Below, piece after piece: positions 45,949 to 55,615 of a stretch of DNA of 64,000 bases. The stretch's first letter is position 1, and each line of letters starts with the position of its first letter. The position numbers and the translations under genes are program-made. A model generated the notes under the pieces. It ran no database searches. It had not been told where the DNA came from and was given only the letters and a program-made list of their open reading frames with translations. The stretch lies in contig NZ_JASHIC010000007.1 of assembly GCF_030056705.1 (NCBI RefSeq), positions 162,183 through 226,182 on the forward strand. The letters are read 5' to 3'. This DNA comes from Flectobacillus longus (lineage in GTDB: Bacteria > Bacteroidota > Bacteroidia > Cytophagales > Spirosomataceae).

Positions 45949-46423
45949 ACGAATACTTTTTGATTTGAATTAATTTACCCTTCGCATCATAGGTCTTCTT
46001 TTCAGTCTTCAGTCCGTTGCCATTGATAGTATATACCGACTTGCTATCTAACTCATTGCGCTCATTGTAATGAAGTACTTCTGATTTTTCTTTGAAAGAA
46101 TCATATTTGTACACTTCTCGTTCCACTTGATGATTGTTGGCGTCGACTATAGTCTCCTCTACTTTATCGTCAAACTCATTGTATTTTGAAAGCACTTTAC
46201 GCTTGAGCTTTCCTGTTTTATCATATTCTATCTCCTCTAATACTTCACCTTGTTTATTAAACTTTTTATAACTGTCGTTGCGCGTAACTTCTTTGCCTCC
46301 TACATATTCTGTAATTTGTTCGGTGACAGTTTTAATCTTATTTTTCTTTACCTCTTTTTTACTTTGTGCAAAAGCAGAAAGTGTCAAAACGGAAAGAAGT
46401 ACGACAATGGTGAATTGCTTCAT
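45938..46423 (-). CDS. Secreted YD/toxin-antitoxin-YwqK-like repeat protein
   Basis: A 161-aa protein starting at MKQFTIVVLLSVLTLSAFAQ, a typical signal peptide; the frame extends 11 codons upstream with no such signal. The mature part has repeated beta-hairpin units such as YKKFNKQGEVLEEIEYDKTG, KRKVLSKYNEFDDKVEE and KTYDAKGKLIQIKKYSYG. These resemble RHS/YwqK-type wrapping repeats. Its stop overlaps the VTC start by 11 bases, tying it to the VTC-DUF4956 unit. The function is unknown. Confidence 0.75.
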   Translation of the reverse strand: MKQFTIVVLLSVLTLSAFAQSKKEVKKNKIKTVTEQITEYVGGKEVTRNDSYKKFNKQGEVLEEIEYDKTGKLKRKVLSKYNEFDDKVEETIVDANNHQVEREVYKYDSFKEKSEVLHYNERNELDSKSVYTINGNGLKTEKKTYDAKGKLIQIKKYSYGF

Positions 46424-46902
46424 TGTATAAAATTTAGAGATTTTATATTGGTACATAAAAGATTTTACAATATTATTCGTTGTATTTGGTCTCTCTTTTA
46501 TCTATCATGACTGACTATTCTAGGAAACTGTTGCCTGCTTATTAAAAAAGATTCTAAATAATATCTATCCTTCTAAAACTATTCCGCGTATTATCAATGT
46601 ACTTTACTCAAATATACACAATCTCCATTGACTATTTATGAACTTCGTTTTCGTTATAAATATTAGCGTCCATTGAAATCCTTTACAAATCACGGAAGAA
46701 ATTTTGAGACCTCGACTATGGTGATGTTAGAGTGTAGAAATTGCCTTTTTATCTGTAGACTTTAACATTTCTTAACATGAATTTTATGCAAAAAATGGCG
46801 TTTTTTAGTTTAAAAACGCCATTTATCTACATAAATCCTTTAAGTTTCGACAATTGATAACATCCGTAAAATTTATCAAGTCTTTAGGTTGGTTTATTTT
46901 CA
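46424..46902. other. AT-rich gap upstream of the VTC operon, with CotH terminator
   Basis: This 479-base gap holds the CotH terminator at 46791-46823 and presumably the promoter for the minus-strand genes at 43838-46423. No clear consensus promoter, ORF or RNA could be singled out in it. Confidence 0.5.
46791..46823 (-). terminator. Terminator of the cotH gene
   Basis: AAATGGCGTTTTT and AAAAACGCCATTT pair as a perfect stem with a short loop, 80 bases after the cotH stop on the minus strand. Confidence 0.8.
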
Positions 46903-48363
46903 TCAAGGCTTTTCTGCTAAAAACTGGTCTATTTCAGTGGCTCTTTTCACAATTTGCTTCCGCAAACTTTGAATTCCTTCCTCAAAGCTTTTCTCATTTG
47001 TCAAGTTCGAATAAGGTGCTTTTTCTTTACTGGCAGCCTGTTTTACCAAAAATGAATAATCATCGATTTGTTTGGTCAGTTTTGTAGCTTTCCAATCATT
47101 TTTCCTAAAAGCAGCTATTTCTTTCAAGTATTTAGCATAATACACGGGATCTTGTGCGATGTATGTAATCAAAACGAAATGTTTGGGGCAATCCTTCAAT
47201 GATAAAGACAAACCTCTATTGGGCATTCTAAAATTTTTGGGTGGCTCTGGCATACCTTCAGGTGTAGGAAAATTGGGCTTGTCGTTGGTCGAAATTGCTT
47301 CATTGTTATCCCAAGGAATCCAGACCAAGCCACGATTTGGCGCATTGTACAAATAAAAATTATGAGCCATTGCCCCATAAGTGTCCCAATTGGTCATAGC
47401 GGTATTGATTGCCAACCATTTGATAAAGTGATTGATGTCAAAAGTTTTTTCAAGATTTGAACGCCATTGGGCAGGTGCCTTGATTCTGCTTGAATCGTTG
47501 AGAGCCGAAACAAATGCCTGAACATCTTGAAATTTCTTCTCTTTTTTAAAGTTCTTTTTCTCGAATTCTTTCTCCCTGAATCGCTGAAAAGTTGATTCGG
47601 GTTTATAAATATTCCCTGTTGAGCTACCAAATTGTGACTGTATCATGGTATCATCAATCACCTCTACCATAGTGTACACCCCTGCATATTGTACGCCATC
47701 GCCATAGTCGAGATATACCTCATAAAAAGCCGTCTGAGCCGTTGGAATGCCCGCTTGTCGGTAAATGTCGCTTGCTAGTTTTTCACGAATCAATGAATTA
47801 TCATGAAAAGCGGGAGACATCGATAGTTCATGAAAACCATATAAATCCGATTTTTCATATTTATCAAAATCTAATCTAAAGGGCATTTTATATACTCCTG
47901 CACCCCACGAGCTCATTAAGCTCGAATTACCTTTGAGTCTAAAACCTATATTATTCCATTTTTTTCCCTCAAATTCTACTTGGCAAGCAACGTATCTAGG
48001 GTCTTCTGTTGTCCCAATTGGAGGAGGCATCATTTCGCCATCTCCTCCACGCTGGGGTGGAAATCTTTCTGATAGTTTGCCATCTTGTGACGTTGGTGGA
48101 AAACCCTGCTGATTGGGGCGTTCGCCATTGGGTGGTCCCATGCGAGGAAATGGAGATTTGCCAAAATCGGTTTTAAACTTTTCCTTCATGTCTATTTTGA
48201 TACTATCCCAATCTGCTTTCGAAATAGAAATAGTGATTTTGTTTAGTTGGTTTTGTGGAAAAACCTTGGCGTAATCTGGTGTAGACGAAACTTGAGCTCC
48301 TCCCCATGAAAAGTTGCCCAATACAAGCAAAGGCAACAACACACATGCAAGTGTTCTTTTCAT
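46903..48363 (-). CDS. CotH kinase family secreted protein
   Basis: A 486-aa protein with a signal peptide (VLLPLLVLGNFSWGGAQ). Landmarks of CotH are VEFEGKKWNNIGFRLKGNSS near residue 130, MPFRLDFDKYEKSDLYGFHEL, the LIREKLASDIYRQAG segment, and LVWIPWDNNEAIS near 345. Bacillus CotH phosphorylates spore coat proteins. A Pro/Gly-rich insert (residues 75-115) precedes the domain. It is near a VTC/DUF4956 set, a pairing seen in many bacteria, but in its own transcription unit and divergent from the LytS/LytTR pair. Confidence 0.88.
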   Translation of the reverse strand: MKRTLACVLLPLLVLGNFSWGGAQVSSTPDYAKVFPQNQLNKITISISKADWDSIKIDMKEKFKTDFGKSPFPRMGPPNGERPNQQGFPPTSQDGKLSERFPPQRGGDGEMMPPPIGTTEDPRYVACQVEFEGKKWNNIGFRLKGNSSLMSSWGAGVYKMPFRLDFDKYEKSDLYGFHELSMSPAFHDNSLIREKLASDIYRQAGIPTAQTAFYEVYLDYGDGVQYAGVYTMVEVIDDTMIQSQFGSSTGNIYKPESTFQRFREKEFEKKNFKKEKKFQDVQAFVSALNDSSRIKAPAQWRSNLEKTFDINHFIKWLAINTAMTNWDTYGAMAHNFYLYNAPNRGLVWIPWDNNEAISTNDKPNFPTPEGMPEPPKNFRMPNRGLSLSLKDCPKHFVLITYIAQDPVYYAKYLKEIAAFRKNDWKATKLTKQIDDYSFLVKQAASKEKAPYSNLTNEKSFEEGIQSLRKQIVKRATEIDQFLAEKP

Positions 48364-48647
48364 AATTTATTCAAATTGAAATGTTTAGATAATCTATTTT
48401 CCTTCTGTTCGCGTAATTAGATATGGCAACAACGAAGGCATAAACAACTGTTTTTCAAAACTATACAAATAATCTGTGAATAAATTCATAAGGTATTGGA
48501 TGATAGATATAGAATGTTTATTTGTAGAAAAGTCTAATGCTCGAGCGTTTATCTACACAAAGGCGTTCTTGATAGACAGTTGGCGTAGTTTTGGGATTTT
48601 CTTACGTTAGTTCAACACTTTGTTATAATAGCACATACTTGAAAAGC

Positions 48648-49733
48648 ATGAAAGTATTCGAAAAATATCAGTTGGTATTTCACATTGTAGGGTGGTCGTT
48701 GGTTTTCTTTTTACCAGTGCTCGTGATGCCCAATAGTTTTTATAATCGTCCTGAGTTTAGTCGATTTTTTACGGTTCAATGCTTCAATAATTTGGCATTA
48801 ATGGCCGCCTTTTATATCAATTTATTGGTACTTGTTCCTAAGTTTTTGATGAAAAAACGAGGTGATATTTTTTCTGTTTATATAATTTTAGGCTTTATCA
48901 TCATATTGGCTTTGCATTGGCTATGGTCTCATTATTTTCTCAAAATGCACGGCTTTGATATGGGAATGCCCAAGATGCCTCCGTCGGAATGGAAAAACAG
49001 GCCTAATAATATGCCTCGTCCACCAAGGATGTTCTTGCCATTTCCGCAATTAATGAATGCTACCTTGACCTATTTTTTCTCGATTATTTTTAGTACTTCC
49101 TTGGCATTATGGCAAGAGCGTTTGCGAAACCATGACCTACAACAGCAAATTTTGTTAGAAAAAGTAGCCGCAGAATTAGCCGTTTTAAAACTCCAGGTGA
49201 GTCCTCATTTTTTGTTCAATACGCTTAATAATATTCGTTGGTTGGCCCGCAAAAAAGCTGAAAATACAGAAGATGCCATCGTAAAGCTTTCGCAGCTATT
49301 GAGATATATGTTGTATCAATCAGAAAGTGATAAGGTACCTCTTTCACAAGAGATTGACTATCTTCAAAATTATATTGAATTACAAAAAATGCGTATCTCT
49401 GGCAAGAACTCAGCCGAGTTTTCGTACGAAGGGCCTATACACCTATACGCTATTGAGCCACTGTTATTTATACCATTGGTCGAAAATGCTTTTAAATATG
49501 GGCTACACAGTATAGAAGAATCGCATATTTTGATTAAACTTTCTGTAGAAAATAACACTCTAAGTTTTATTACTGAAAACCGTAATTTTGACCACAATTT
49601 TACAGAAGAAGACAAGACAGGCATAGGTTTACAGAATGTAAAAAAACGCTTGGCTTTACATTATCCTGAAAAACATGTATTAAAAATAACAGAAAACGGT
49701 CTTTTCATCGTTGAAGTACATATACAACTATAA
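48648..49733 (+). CDS. LytS-type sensor histidine kinase
   Basis: A 361-aa kinase if begun at MKVFEKYQLVFHI; the frame also opens at 48591. Four hydrophobic helices (residues 5-150) anchor it in the inner membrane. Cytosolic part: LKLQVSPHFLFNTLNNIRWL near residue 184 with the phospho-acceptor His (PF06580), followed by ATP-binding motifs LVENAFKYGL and GIGLQNVKKRL. The LytTR-type regulator is 161 bases downstream and is its likely partner. The pair is divergent from cotH and may control it, by inference. Confidence 0.9.
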   Translation: MKVFEKYQLVFHIVGWSLVFFLPVLVMPNSFYNRPEFSRFFTVQCFNNLALMAAFYINLLVLVPKFLMKKRGDIFSVYIILGFIIILALHWLWSHYFLKMHGFDMGMPKMPPSEWKNRPNNMPRPPRMFLPFPQLMNATLTYFFSIIFSTSLALWQERLRNHDLQQQILLEKVAAELAVLKLQVSPHFLFNTLNNIRWLARKKAENTEDAIVKLSQLLRYMLYQSESDKVPLSQEIDYLQNYIELQKMRISGKNSAEFSYEGPIHLYAIEPLLFIPLVENAFKYGLHSIEESHILIKLSVENNTLSFITENRNFDHNFTEEDKTGIGLQNVKKRLALHYPEKHVLKITENGLFIVEVHIQL

Positions 49734-49894
49734 TCACCAGCGCCAAGGTGATGACTAAAATCAAAGCGATTTAGCTTACTTTTAACCAATAATAATACAC
49801 GGCTTCATACCAAGATAAGACTATCTTCGGCTCTCTCCCCTATTTGTAATCTAATTTACCTTTATTCGTAATCGCTTAAAATCCATCAACCTTT

Positions 49895-50653
49895 ATGAAT
49901 TTTATGAAACCATCAACTCAATCTGACTATCCCACTAAACTAAAGTGTATCGCAATAGATGACGAGCCATTTGCTTTAGAAATGATTGCCGACGATATTC
50001 AGAAAGTACCATATTTGGAACTCGTAAATACTTTTTCTAGTCCATTTGAAGCTTGGGAATTGATTAATTCAGGACAAATTGATTTGGTCTTTTTAGACAT
50101 TCAGATGCCAACGCTCACTGGCACACAATTTTTACGAAGCTTAATTCAGCCTCCAATGGTTATTTTTACCACTGCCTATCAGCAATACGCCATGGAAGGA
50201 TATGACCTCAATGTGATTGATTATTTGCTCAAACCAATTCCGTTTGACAGATTTTTGAGAGCCACCAACAAAGCCTATGAACTGTACACATTACGTCACA
50301 AAGAGGTAGCTGAAACCCACACACCAGAAATAGACTATGTTGTAATTAATGCTGATTATAAGAAGATTAAGCTATTTTATCAAGATATTTTATTTGTAGA
50401 AGGTCTTAAAGACTATGTGAAAATCTTTACAGTAAATGACAATAAACCTATCCTTACCCGTTCAAATTTGAAGGCTATGGAAGGAAGGCTTCCTGCTCAA
50501 TTTTTTTGTAGAGTACACAATTCTTACATTGTTTCTTTACAAAAAATTACGGCTTTCCAAAAATCTAAAATCGAAATTGGTCGTGTAGAGGTTCCCGTAG
50601 GAAGTAGATTTTTGCCAGCATTTGAAGAGATTTATCAGGGGCAACTTCGATAG
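49895..50653 (+). CDS. LytTR-family response regulator
   Basis: A 252-aa regulator. The receiver domain has AIDDEPFALEMI near residue 17, the phospho-acceptor Asp in VFLDIQMPTLTG near 67, and the Lys in DYLLKPIPFDRF near 112. The LytTR DNA-binding domain (about 150-245) shows ILFVEGLKDYVKIF and FFCRVHNSYIVSL. It is the cognate partner of the upstream kinase. Confidence 0.93.
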   Translation: MNFMKPSTQSDYPTKLKCIAIDDEPFALEMIADDIQKVPYLELVNTFSSPFEAWELINSGQIDLVFLDIQMPTLTGTQFLRSLIQPPMVIFTTAYQQYAMEGYDLNVIDYLLKPIPFDRFLRATNKAYELYTLRHKEVAETHTPEIDYVVINADYKKIKLFYQDILFVEGLKDYVKIFTVNDNKPILTRSNLKAMEGRLPAQFFCRVHNSYIVSLQKITAFQKSKIEIGRVEVPVGSRFLPAFEEIYQGQLR

Positions 50654-50793
50654 TTTGATACTTATTTTTAATGAGTTTGTCGATAATTCTAGATAATTCG
50701 TCACAAAGTGAAGATGTGTAGACAACGTTCTAGGTAGGTTTTGTGTCTAAGTTTTTGAGCAATCAAAGTTTTACTGCCCAACTCCTAATTTCC

Positions 50794-51693
50794 ATGAGCT
50801 TTATCAATACCTTACAAGAAAGAAACTACCCTGAAGTGGATAGCGAGAAGCGATTTTCAATTTTAATTCCTTCTTGGAACAACTTACCTTATTTGAAGCT
50901 TTGTGTTGAAAGTATCCGAAAAAATTCACAATTCGACCACCAGATTATCGTACATGTCAACGAAGGCAAAGACGGAACACTGGACTGGGTTCGTGAGCAA
51001 TCTGATATTGATTATACCTACAGTGCAAATAATATTGGTATTTGTTACGCTCTGAACTATGCTGCCCAACAGGCAACCACCGATTATATTTTATACATGA
51101 ACGACGATATGTATGTGTGTCCAGACTGGGATAAAGCGATTTCGGAAGAAATCAAAGCGATTGGACATCCCTATTTTTTCTTGTCGGCAACTATGATTGA
51201 ACCTTATAATACCAATAACAATTGTGTCATTCATCATGATTATGGGACAGATTTGAAGTCGTTTAATGAAGCTAAACTTTTGAAAGAATACCAAACTTTC
51301 AAAAAACCAGATTGGACTGGTGCTACTTGGCCGCCCAATATTGTACATCGTGATATTTGGAATGCAGTTGGCGGATACAGCGTTGAGTTTCATCCTGGCA
51401 TGTATTCAGACCCTGATTTTTCGATGAAACTTTGGAAAATGGGCATTCGATTATTCAAGGGCGTTGGCGAAAGTAAAGTATATCATTTCTCAGGTCGCTC
51501 GACAGGACGCGTAAAGAAAAACAAAGGATATTTTACTTTTATCCAAAAATGGGGAATGACATCGGGATATGTTATGACGCATTTTTTACACAAAGGGGAA
51601 GAATTCCATGGCATGCTCACCGAACCAGTCGATAATGCGGCTGCAAAAGTTAAGAATTTATTTAAGCGTGTATCAGCAAGTTTGCATGCTTAG
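50794..51693 (+). CDS. Family 2 glycosyltransferase
   Basis: A 299-aa GT-A enzyme if begun at ATG 50794 (MSFINTLQERN); the frame also has an upstream GTG at 50743. FSILIPSWNNLPYLKLCVES opens the fold, YILYMNDDMYVCPDWD holds the DxD-type motif, and GGYSVEFHPGMYSDPDFSMKL is the acceptor-side motif. No membrane helix is evident. It stands alone before a strong terminator, so its glycan is unknown. Confidence 0.85.
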   Translation: MSFINTLQERNYPEVDSEKRFSILIPSWNNLPYLKLCVESIRKNSQFDHQIIVHVNEGKDGTLDWVREQSDIDYTYSANNIGICYALNYAAQQATTDYILYMNDDMYVCPDWDKAISEEIKAIGHPYFFLSATMIEPYNTNNNCVIHHDYGTDLKSFNEAKLLKEYQTFKKPDWTGATWPPNIVHRDIWNAVGGYSVEFHPGMYSDPDFSMKLWKMGIRLFKGVGESKVYHFSGRSTGRVKKNKGYFTFIQKWGMTSGYVMTHFLHKGEEFHGMLTEPVDNAAAKVKNLFKRVSASLHA

Positions 51694-51773
51694 ATTTTAT
51701 TGTAATCATAACCGCTCAAATATCATTTGACGAAAACACGAGACCTTTACCTATATTAAAATCTTTTTTACCT

Positions 51774-51813
51774 AACAAAAAGCCGAAAAATGTACATTTT
51801 TCGGCTTTTTGTT
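51774..51813 (+). terminator. Perfect palindromic terminator after the GT2 gene
   Basis: A 40-base perfect palindrome centred on GTAC, with arms AACAAAAAGCCGAAAAATGT and its complement, lies 80 bases after the GT2 stop and is followed by a T-rich run. Confidence 0.85.
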
Positions 51814-51844
51814 TTAATTTTCTGTAAATCAATAATTTTCTATC

Positions 51845-52456
51845 ATGAAAGTGATTTATAGCCTTTGTTCTGCTCTATTTTTTACTTTGGGAAGCTGTGA
51901 TTCCTCTACAAAAGCCTACAAAAATGGTGATATTATTTTTCAAATTTCTCTTTCGGCTCAAAGCAAAGCCATTCAGCTAGCTACACAATCTCAGTATTCG
52001 CATTGTGGTATTATTTATCAAAAAGGGAATGAGTATTTCGTATTTGAAGCAGTACAACCTGTCAAGCTTACTCCCCTCAAAGAATGGATAGCAAGAGGTG
52101 AAAACCACCACTATGTGATAAAAAGGCTCAAAAATGCCCAAAGCATTCTTTCGCCAAAAGTATTAGTCTCTATGCAAAAAGAGGGTGAAAAACTTCGAGG
52201 TAAAAAGTATGATATCTACTTTGGTTGGGACGACCAGCGTATTTACTGCTCCGAACTTATTTGGAAAATTTATAAGCGTGGCGCCAATATCGAAATTGGA
52301 AAACTTCAAAGATTAAAAGATTTTGACTTAGACAACGAAGTGGTGAGAGAAAAACTAAAAGAAAGATATGGAAAAACAATTCCGCTCAACGAAAAAGTTA
52401 TTTCTCCAGCGAGCATTTTTGATGATTCTCAACTTATTGAGGTAGAACGAAATTAA
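51845..52456 (+). CDS. YiiX/YebB-like permuted NlpC/P60 lipoprotein
   Basis: A 203-aa protein with a lipobox (FFTLGSC) at residues 12-18, so it is a predicted lipoprotein. The permuted papain-like fold places His in YSHCGII near residue 53 and Cys in RIYCSELIWKIY near 135. Such enzymes hydrolyse amide or acyl bonds, for instance in peptidoglycan or lipids. Followed directly by a convergent arginase-family gene, it seems to be monocistronic. The substrate is unknown. Confidence 0.85.
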   Translation: MKVIYSLCSALFFTLGSCDSSTKAYKNGDIIFQISLSAQSKAIQLATQSQYSHCGIIYQKGNEYFVFEAVQPVKLTPLKEWIARGENHHYVIKRLKNAQSILSPKVLVSMQKEGEKLRGKKYDIYFGWDDQRIYCSELIWKIYKRGANIEIGKLQRLKDFDLDNEVVREKLKERYGKTIPLNEKVISPASIFDDSQLIEVERN

Positions 52457-52519
52457 AAATAGGTGTAGGGTCCAAGTTAACTAATAGTATAGTAGAGAAG
52501 TTTAGAGGTTAAACTAAGG

Positions 52520-53452
52520 TCAAAATCTCATTATTTCATCGTGGTCTTTTACCTCTCTGAAAATGGGACTTAAGATTTTTACAAGATTATCAATCAACCT
52601 TTGGGCATATATGCCATAAGGGTCAAGGGTTGGGTCTAATATGGTAAGTTGTATGCCTGCCACCTTCGGATGTGCCATCAAGGGTATCAAAAGTTCTCGA
52701 AGCTCATCGTACGACATTCCTCCCTGTTGGGGGCTATCGACGGCTGGCATTACTTTATGATCTAATACATCGACATCGAGATGAATCCAGAAACCATCCC
52801 ATTTTTTTGCTTCTATATGCATAAAAAATAGAGAAAGTAAGGTATCTATTCCCATCTCACGGAGGTGTGACAACGGCACATATTCAATCTGCGAAGATTG
52901 TATGAGACCCACGTATTCGGGGTCCCAACATCTATTACCTATACACCAAACATTTTCTTCTTCAAAATATGGCTCTAACTGATGAATATTGGTTAGCTTA
53001 TGATGGCCATGTCCCGTCACAATGGCCAAGTCCATCCCAGCGGCTCCGCCAGTTTGAGACATAGAAGGTAGCACAAAATCTGTGTGTCCATCCAAATACA
53101 TCAAACCGTAATTGCCTAATTCTTTCAGCGCCAAGGCATTGCCTATCAGAATACTACAATCACCTCCAATAACAACAGGAAATGAATCTGTTGCTATAAC
53201 TCTTTTGAGTTCTTGTGCCTGTACTTTAGCATACTCAACTATCTTGTAGGCATTGAGCACGCCCGAAGCCTCATCAAGTTGTGAACTATATGCAGGAGCA
53301 GCCAAATGAATAACTTGAGCAGGGTTAAGCTTGTCATACAAACCATGCTTTTTCAAATGCTGAGGCAGTTTATTTACACCTGGCTCTTTTCCTTGGGCAG
53401 ACTCTTTCAGACCCAGATTAGAGGGTGATTCAATGATAATAAGGGGTTTCAT
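52520..53452 (-). CDS. Arginase-family metal-dependent hydrolase
   Basis: A 310-aa ureohydrolase-fold protein. DGHTDF near residue 118 (DxHxD) and HLDVDVLDHKVMPAVDSPQQ near 225 (DxDxxD) are metal-binding motifs. The first motif reads GGDCSILIG near 95, with Cys in place of the usual His ligand, which marks a subgroup different from classical arginase. It should cleave a guanidino or related amide compound. The substrate is uncertain. No linked amino acid genes. Confidence 0.85.
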   Translation of the reverse strand: MKPLIIIESPSNLGLKESAQGKEPGVNKLPQHLKKHGLYDKLNPAQVIHLAAPAYSSQLDEASGVLNAYKIVEYAKVQAQELKRVIATDSFPVVIGGDCSILIGNALALKELGNYGLMYLDGHTDFVLPSMSQTGGAAGMDLAIVTGHGHHKLTNIHQLEPYFEEENVWCIGNRCWDPEYVGLIQSSQIEYVPLSHLREMGIDTLLSLFFMHIEAKKWDGFWIHLDVDVLDHKVMPAVDSPQQGGMSYDELRELLIPLMAHPKVAGIQLTILDPTLDPYGIYAQRLIDNLVKILSPIFREVKDHDEIMRF

Positions 53453-53605
53453 AAGCCTTATATCGTTTTATATGGAACAAAGTAATCAATTCAATTGAGC
53501 TTAAGAACAGAACAATAGTAGCAAACCGATTTTAAGTAAAACAATACTTAATCCAGCACTGAGACTGCTATCGGTGAAATCAATTCATTGTTTGTCAAAT
53601 AATCA

Positions 53606-53833
53606 CTATTCAATCCATTCACAGAAATACCCCCAAGATTGCAAATGCTTAGGTATGGCTTCTATTTCTAAGTGAGGACTATCAACTCTCAAAATCCTAT
53701 CACAATCCTCTAAATCGAAATTGAACTTATCATTCGGAAAAACTTCATGCAAACGCTGAAGCAATTGGGCGGCGGTCTTCGGACAACTAACCTCTGTCCG
53801 AAATATTTCTACTTGGTTTAGAGCAGTCGACAT
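53606..53833 (-). CDS. Small hypothetical protein with ferredoxin-like pattern
   Basis: A 75-aa cytosolic protein beginning at ATG 53833; the frame could also start at a GTG six bases earlier. The pattern EIFRTEVSCPKTAAQLLQRL, then DLEDCDRILRVDS and WGYFCEWIE suggests a beta-alpha-beta fold like heavy-metal-associated domains but without the CxxC metal site. The family is not recognised and the function is unknown. It lies between an arginase-family gene and the HxlR gene on the same strand. Confidence 0.65.
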   Translation of the reverse strand: MSTALNQVEIFRTEVSCPKTAAQLLQRLHEVFPNDKFNFDLEDCDRILRVDSPHLEIEAIPKHLQSWGYFCEWIE

Positions 53834-53990
53834 AATCACGTTTTTTATTTTTTACGTAAAAATATAGACAAATAAATTATTTTGCGAGGTTATTTATGAC
53901 AAAAGTAATGGTTTTTTACGACAATCAAACAATTTGAATACTTTTTTTATTCAAAAATGAAAAATATTTATCTAAAAATAATAGACAAGG

Positions 53991-54299
53991 CTATTTTACG
54001 ATTCCTTCGAGTTGCTGAAAGATGGGGACAAGAGAAAGCCCTTTTTCGGAGAGATTATATTCTATATGGAGTGGTTTTTCACTAATAATGACTTTGTGTA
54101 AAATACCTTCAGATTCTAATTCTTTGAGTGCAGTTGCCAATGACTGCTTGTTGGCCCCCTCAATATCTCTCAATAAGGTATTGAAACGAATAGCACCATT
54201 TACCGCAAAACGGAAAAGCTGAGGCTTCCATTTTCCTGACAATATCTTTAATAATCCTTCGGCAGGACAAGTGTTTTCGGCTTGATTTTTAGTAGTCAT
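53991..54299 (-). CDS. HxlR-family winged-helix transcriptional regulator
   Basis: A 102-aa regulator with the HxlR signature: CPAEGLLKILSGKWKPQLFR near residue 11, where the Cys can sense redox or aldehyde stress, then LRDIEGANKQSLATALKELE and YNLSEKGLSLVPIF. It is divergent from the DsbA-type gene 275 bases away, so it may control that gene in response to thiol or electrophile stress, by inference. Confidence 0.9.
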   Translation of the reverse strand: MTTKNQAENTCPAEGLLKILSGKWKPQLFRFAVNGAIRFNTLLRDIEGANKQSLATALKELESEGILHKVIISEKPLHIEYNLSEKGLSLVPIFQQLEGIVK

Positions 54300-54574
54300 G
54301 TTTTTTTGACCTCTTGTTTATACAAAATTTGGTGCCCAAATTTACTGATAATTACCCGTAGGAGTACATGATATTTGTTAATAAACAAAATGGTAACTAG
54401 TGTTGGGTGTAGTTTATTGTTCTAATAAGTAGAATGTTGTAATGAGTCATAACGAGTTTTTTTGCAAAAATAATAACGACCAGACTTCAAAAATTTCGTG
54501 TATTTAATACTAAAAGCAATATCCTAAGCTAAAAACCAATTTCTTTTTGTAGTACAATTTTACCCTATTATTAA

Positions 54575-55576
54575 ATGAACTCTCTCTTTAAAAACTTAAT
54601 AATTATTGCCTTGTTAAACAGTCTTGGTGGATATACTAGCCAAGCACAAAAGAAAAATTCTATGAAAGATTCTAAATCGAATCCACTTCTGTGCGATCCC
54701 GAAACAGGAGTTTGTGAGATTGATACTTCGTCTACAACTAGTGATTTTGACTATCAATTCCAGCAAAAAAAGTTAATTAAGATTATCTATTTCACTGACC
54801 CAATTTGTTCATCTTGCTGGGGTATCGAGCCCCAACTTCGTAAGCTAAAGCTTGAATATGGTAAGTATGTTGAAATCGAATATCGTATGGGTGGGCTTTT
54901 GCCCGATTGGAGTTATAACAGCGGTGGTATTAGCAAGCCTTCTGATGTGGCACACCACTGGGATGAGGTAAGTCAGTATTACGATATGCCAATAGATGGT
55001 GATGTTTGGTTAGAAAACCCTTTATCTTCATCCTACCCTCCGTCGATTGCATTCAAAGCTGCGCAGTTACAAGACGACGCAAAAGCTCAAAAGTTTATGA
55101 GGAGAATGCGTGAAATGGTTTTTCTGGAAAAGAAAAACATTGCAGACTGGAATCAAATTAAGACGGCAGCTATTGAAGTAGGTTTGGATGCAGACAAAAT
55201 TCAGCAAGATTATGCAGGAAAAGCAACAGAGCTTTTCAAAGAGGATTTGATGCTAGCTAGAAAAATGGGTGTAAGAGGTTTTCCTACATTACATGTCAAT
55301 AATAGCCTCAACAATACGCAACTTATTTATGGTTTTAGACCGTACGCTGTATTTGAAAATAGCATCAGTAGTTTAGCTCCAGCAGCTTTCAAGGAGAGTT
55401 ATGATAAATCTTGGGAAGCTTTATTTGCTAAGTATCCAACGCTCACTGCTAGAGAGTTTACTGAATTGAGTGGAAAATCTCGTCAAGAAAGTGAAACGTT
55501 GCTAAAGCAGTTAACGCAAGAAGGGAAACTCAAGCAGCATACTACTAAAAATGGAAGTATCTGGAGAGTGAAATAA
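54575..55576 (+). CDS. DsbA-family thiol-disulfide protein with C-terminal winged-helix-like tail
   Basis: A 333-aa protein. The N-terminal segment (MNSLFKNLIIIALLNSLGGY) may be a signal or anchor. An extra Cys pair, CDPETGVCEI, sits near residue 40. The thioredoxin-fold domain has the CSSC active site in TDPICSSCWGIEPQL near residue 79 and the cis-Pro loop in GVRGFPTLHVNN near 228. This resembles FrnE and SpxH/YjbH. The final 55 residues (TLTAREFTELSGKSRQESET) look helix-turn-helix-like, as in SpxH. A signal peptide would conflict with a cytosolic SpxH role. Confidence 0.82.
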   Translation: MNSLFKNLIIIALLNSLGGYTSQAQKKNSMKDSKSNPLLCDPETGVCEIDTSSTTSDFDYQFQQKKLIKIIYFTDPICSSCWGIEPQLRKLKLEYGKYVEIEYRMGGLLPDWSYNSGGISKPSDVAHHWDEVSQYYDMPIDGDVWLENPLSSSYPPSIAFKAAQLQDDAKAQKFMRRMREMVFLEKKNIADWNQIKTAAIEVGLDADKIQQDYAGKATELFKEDLMLARKMGVRGFPTLHVNNSLNNTQLIYGFRPYAVFENSISSLAPAAFKESYDKSWEALFAKYPTLTAREFTELSGKSRQESETLLKQLTQEGKLKQHTTKNGSIWRVK

Positions 55577-55615
55577 GTATGAGGGCTGAATTTGTTACCC
55601 TCTATAAAAGCTGTA

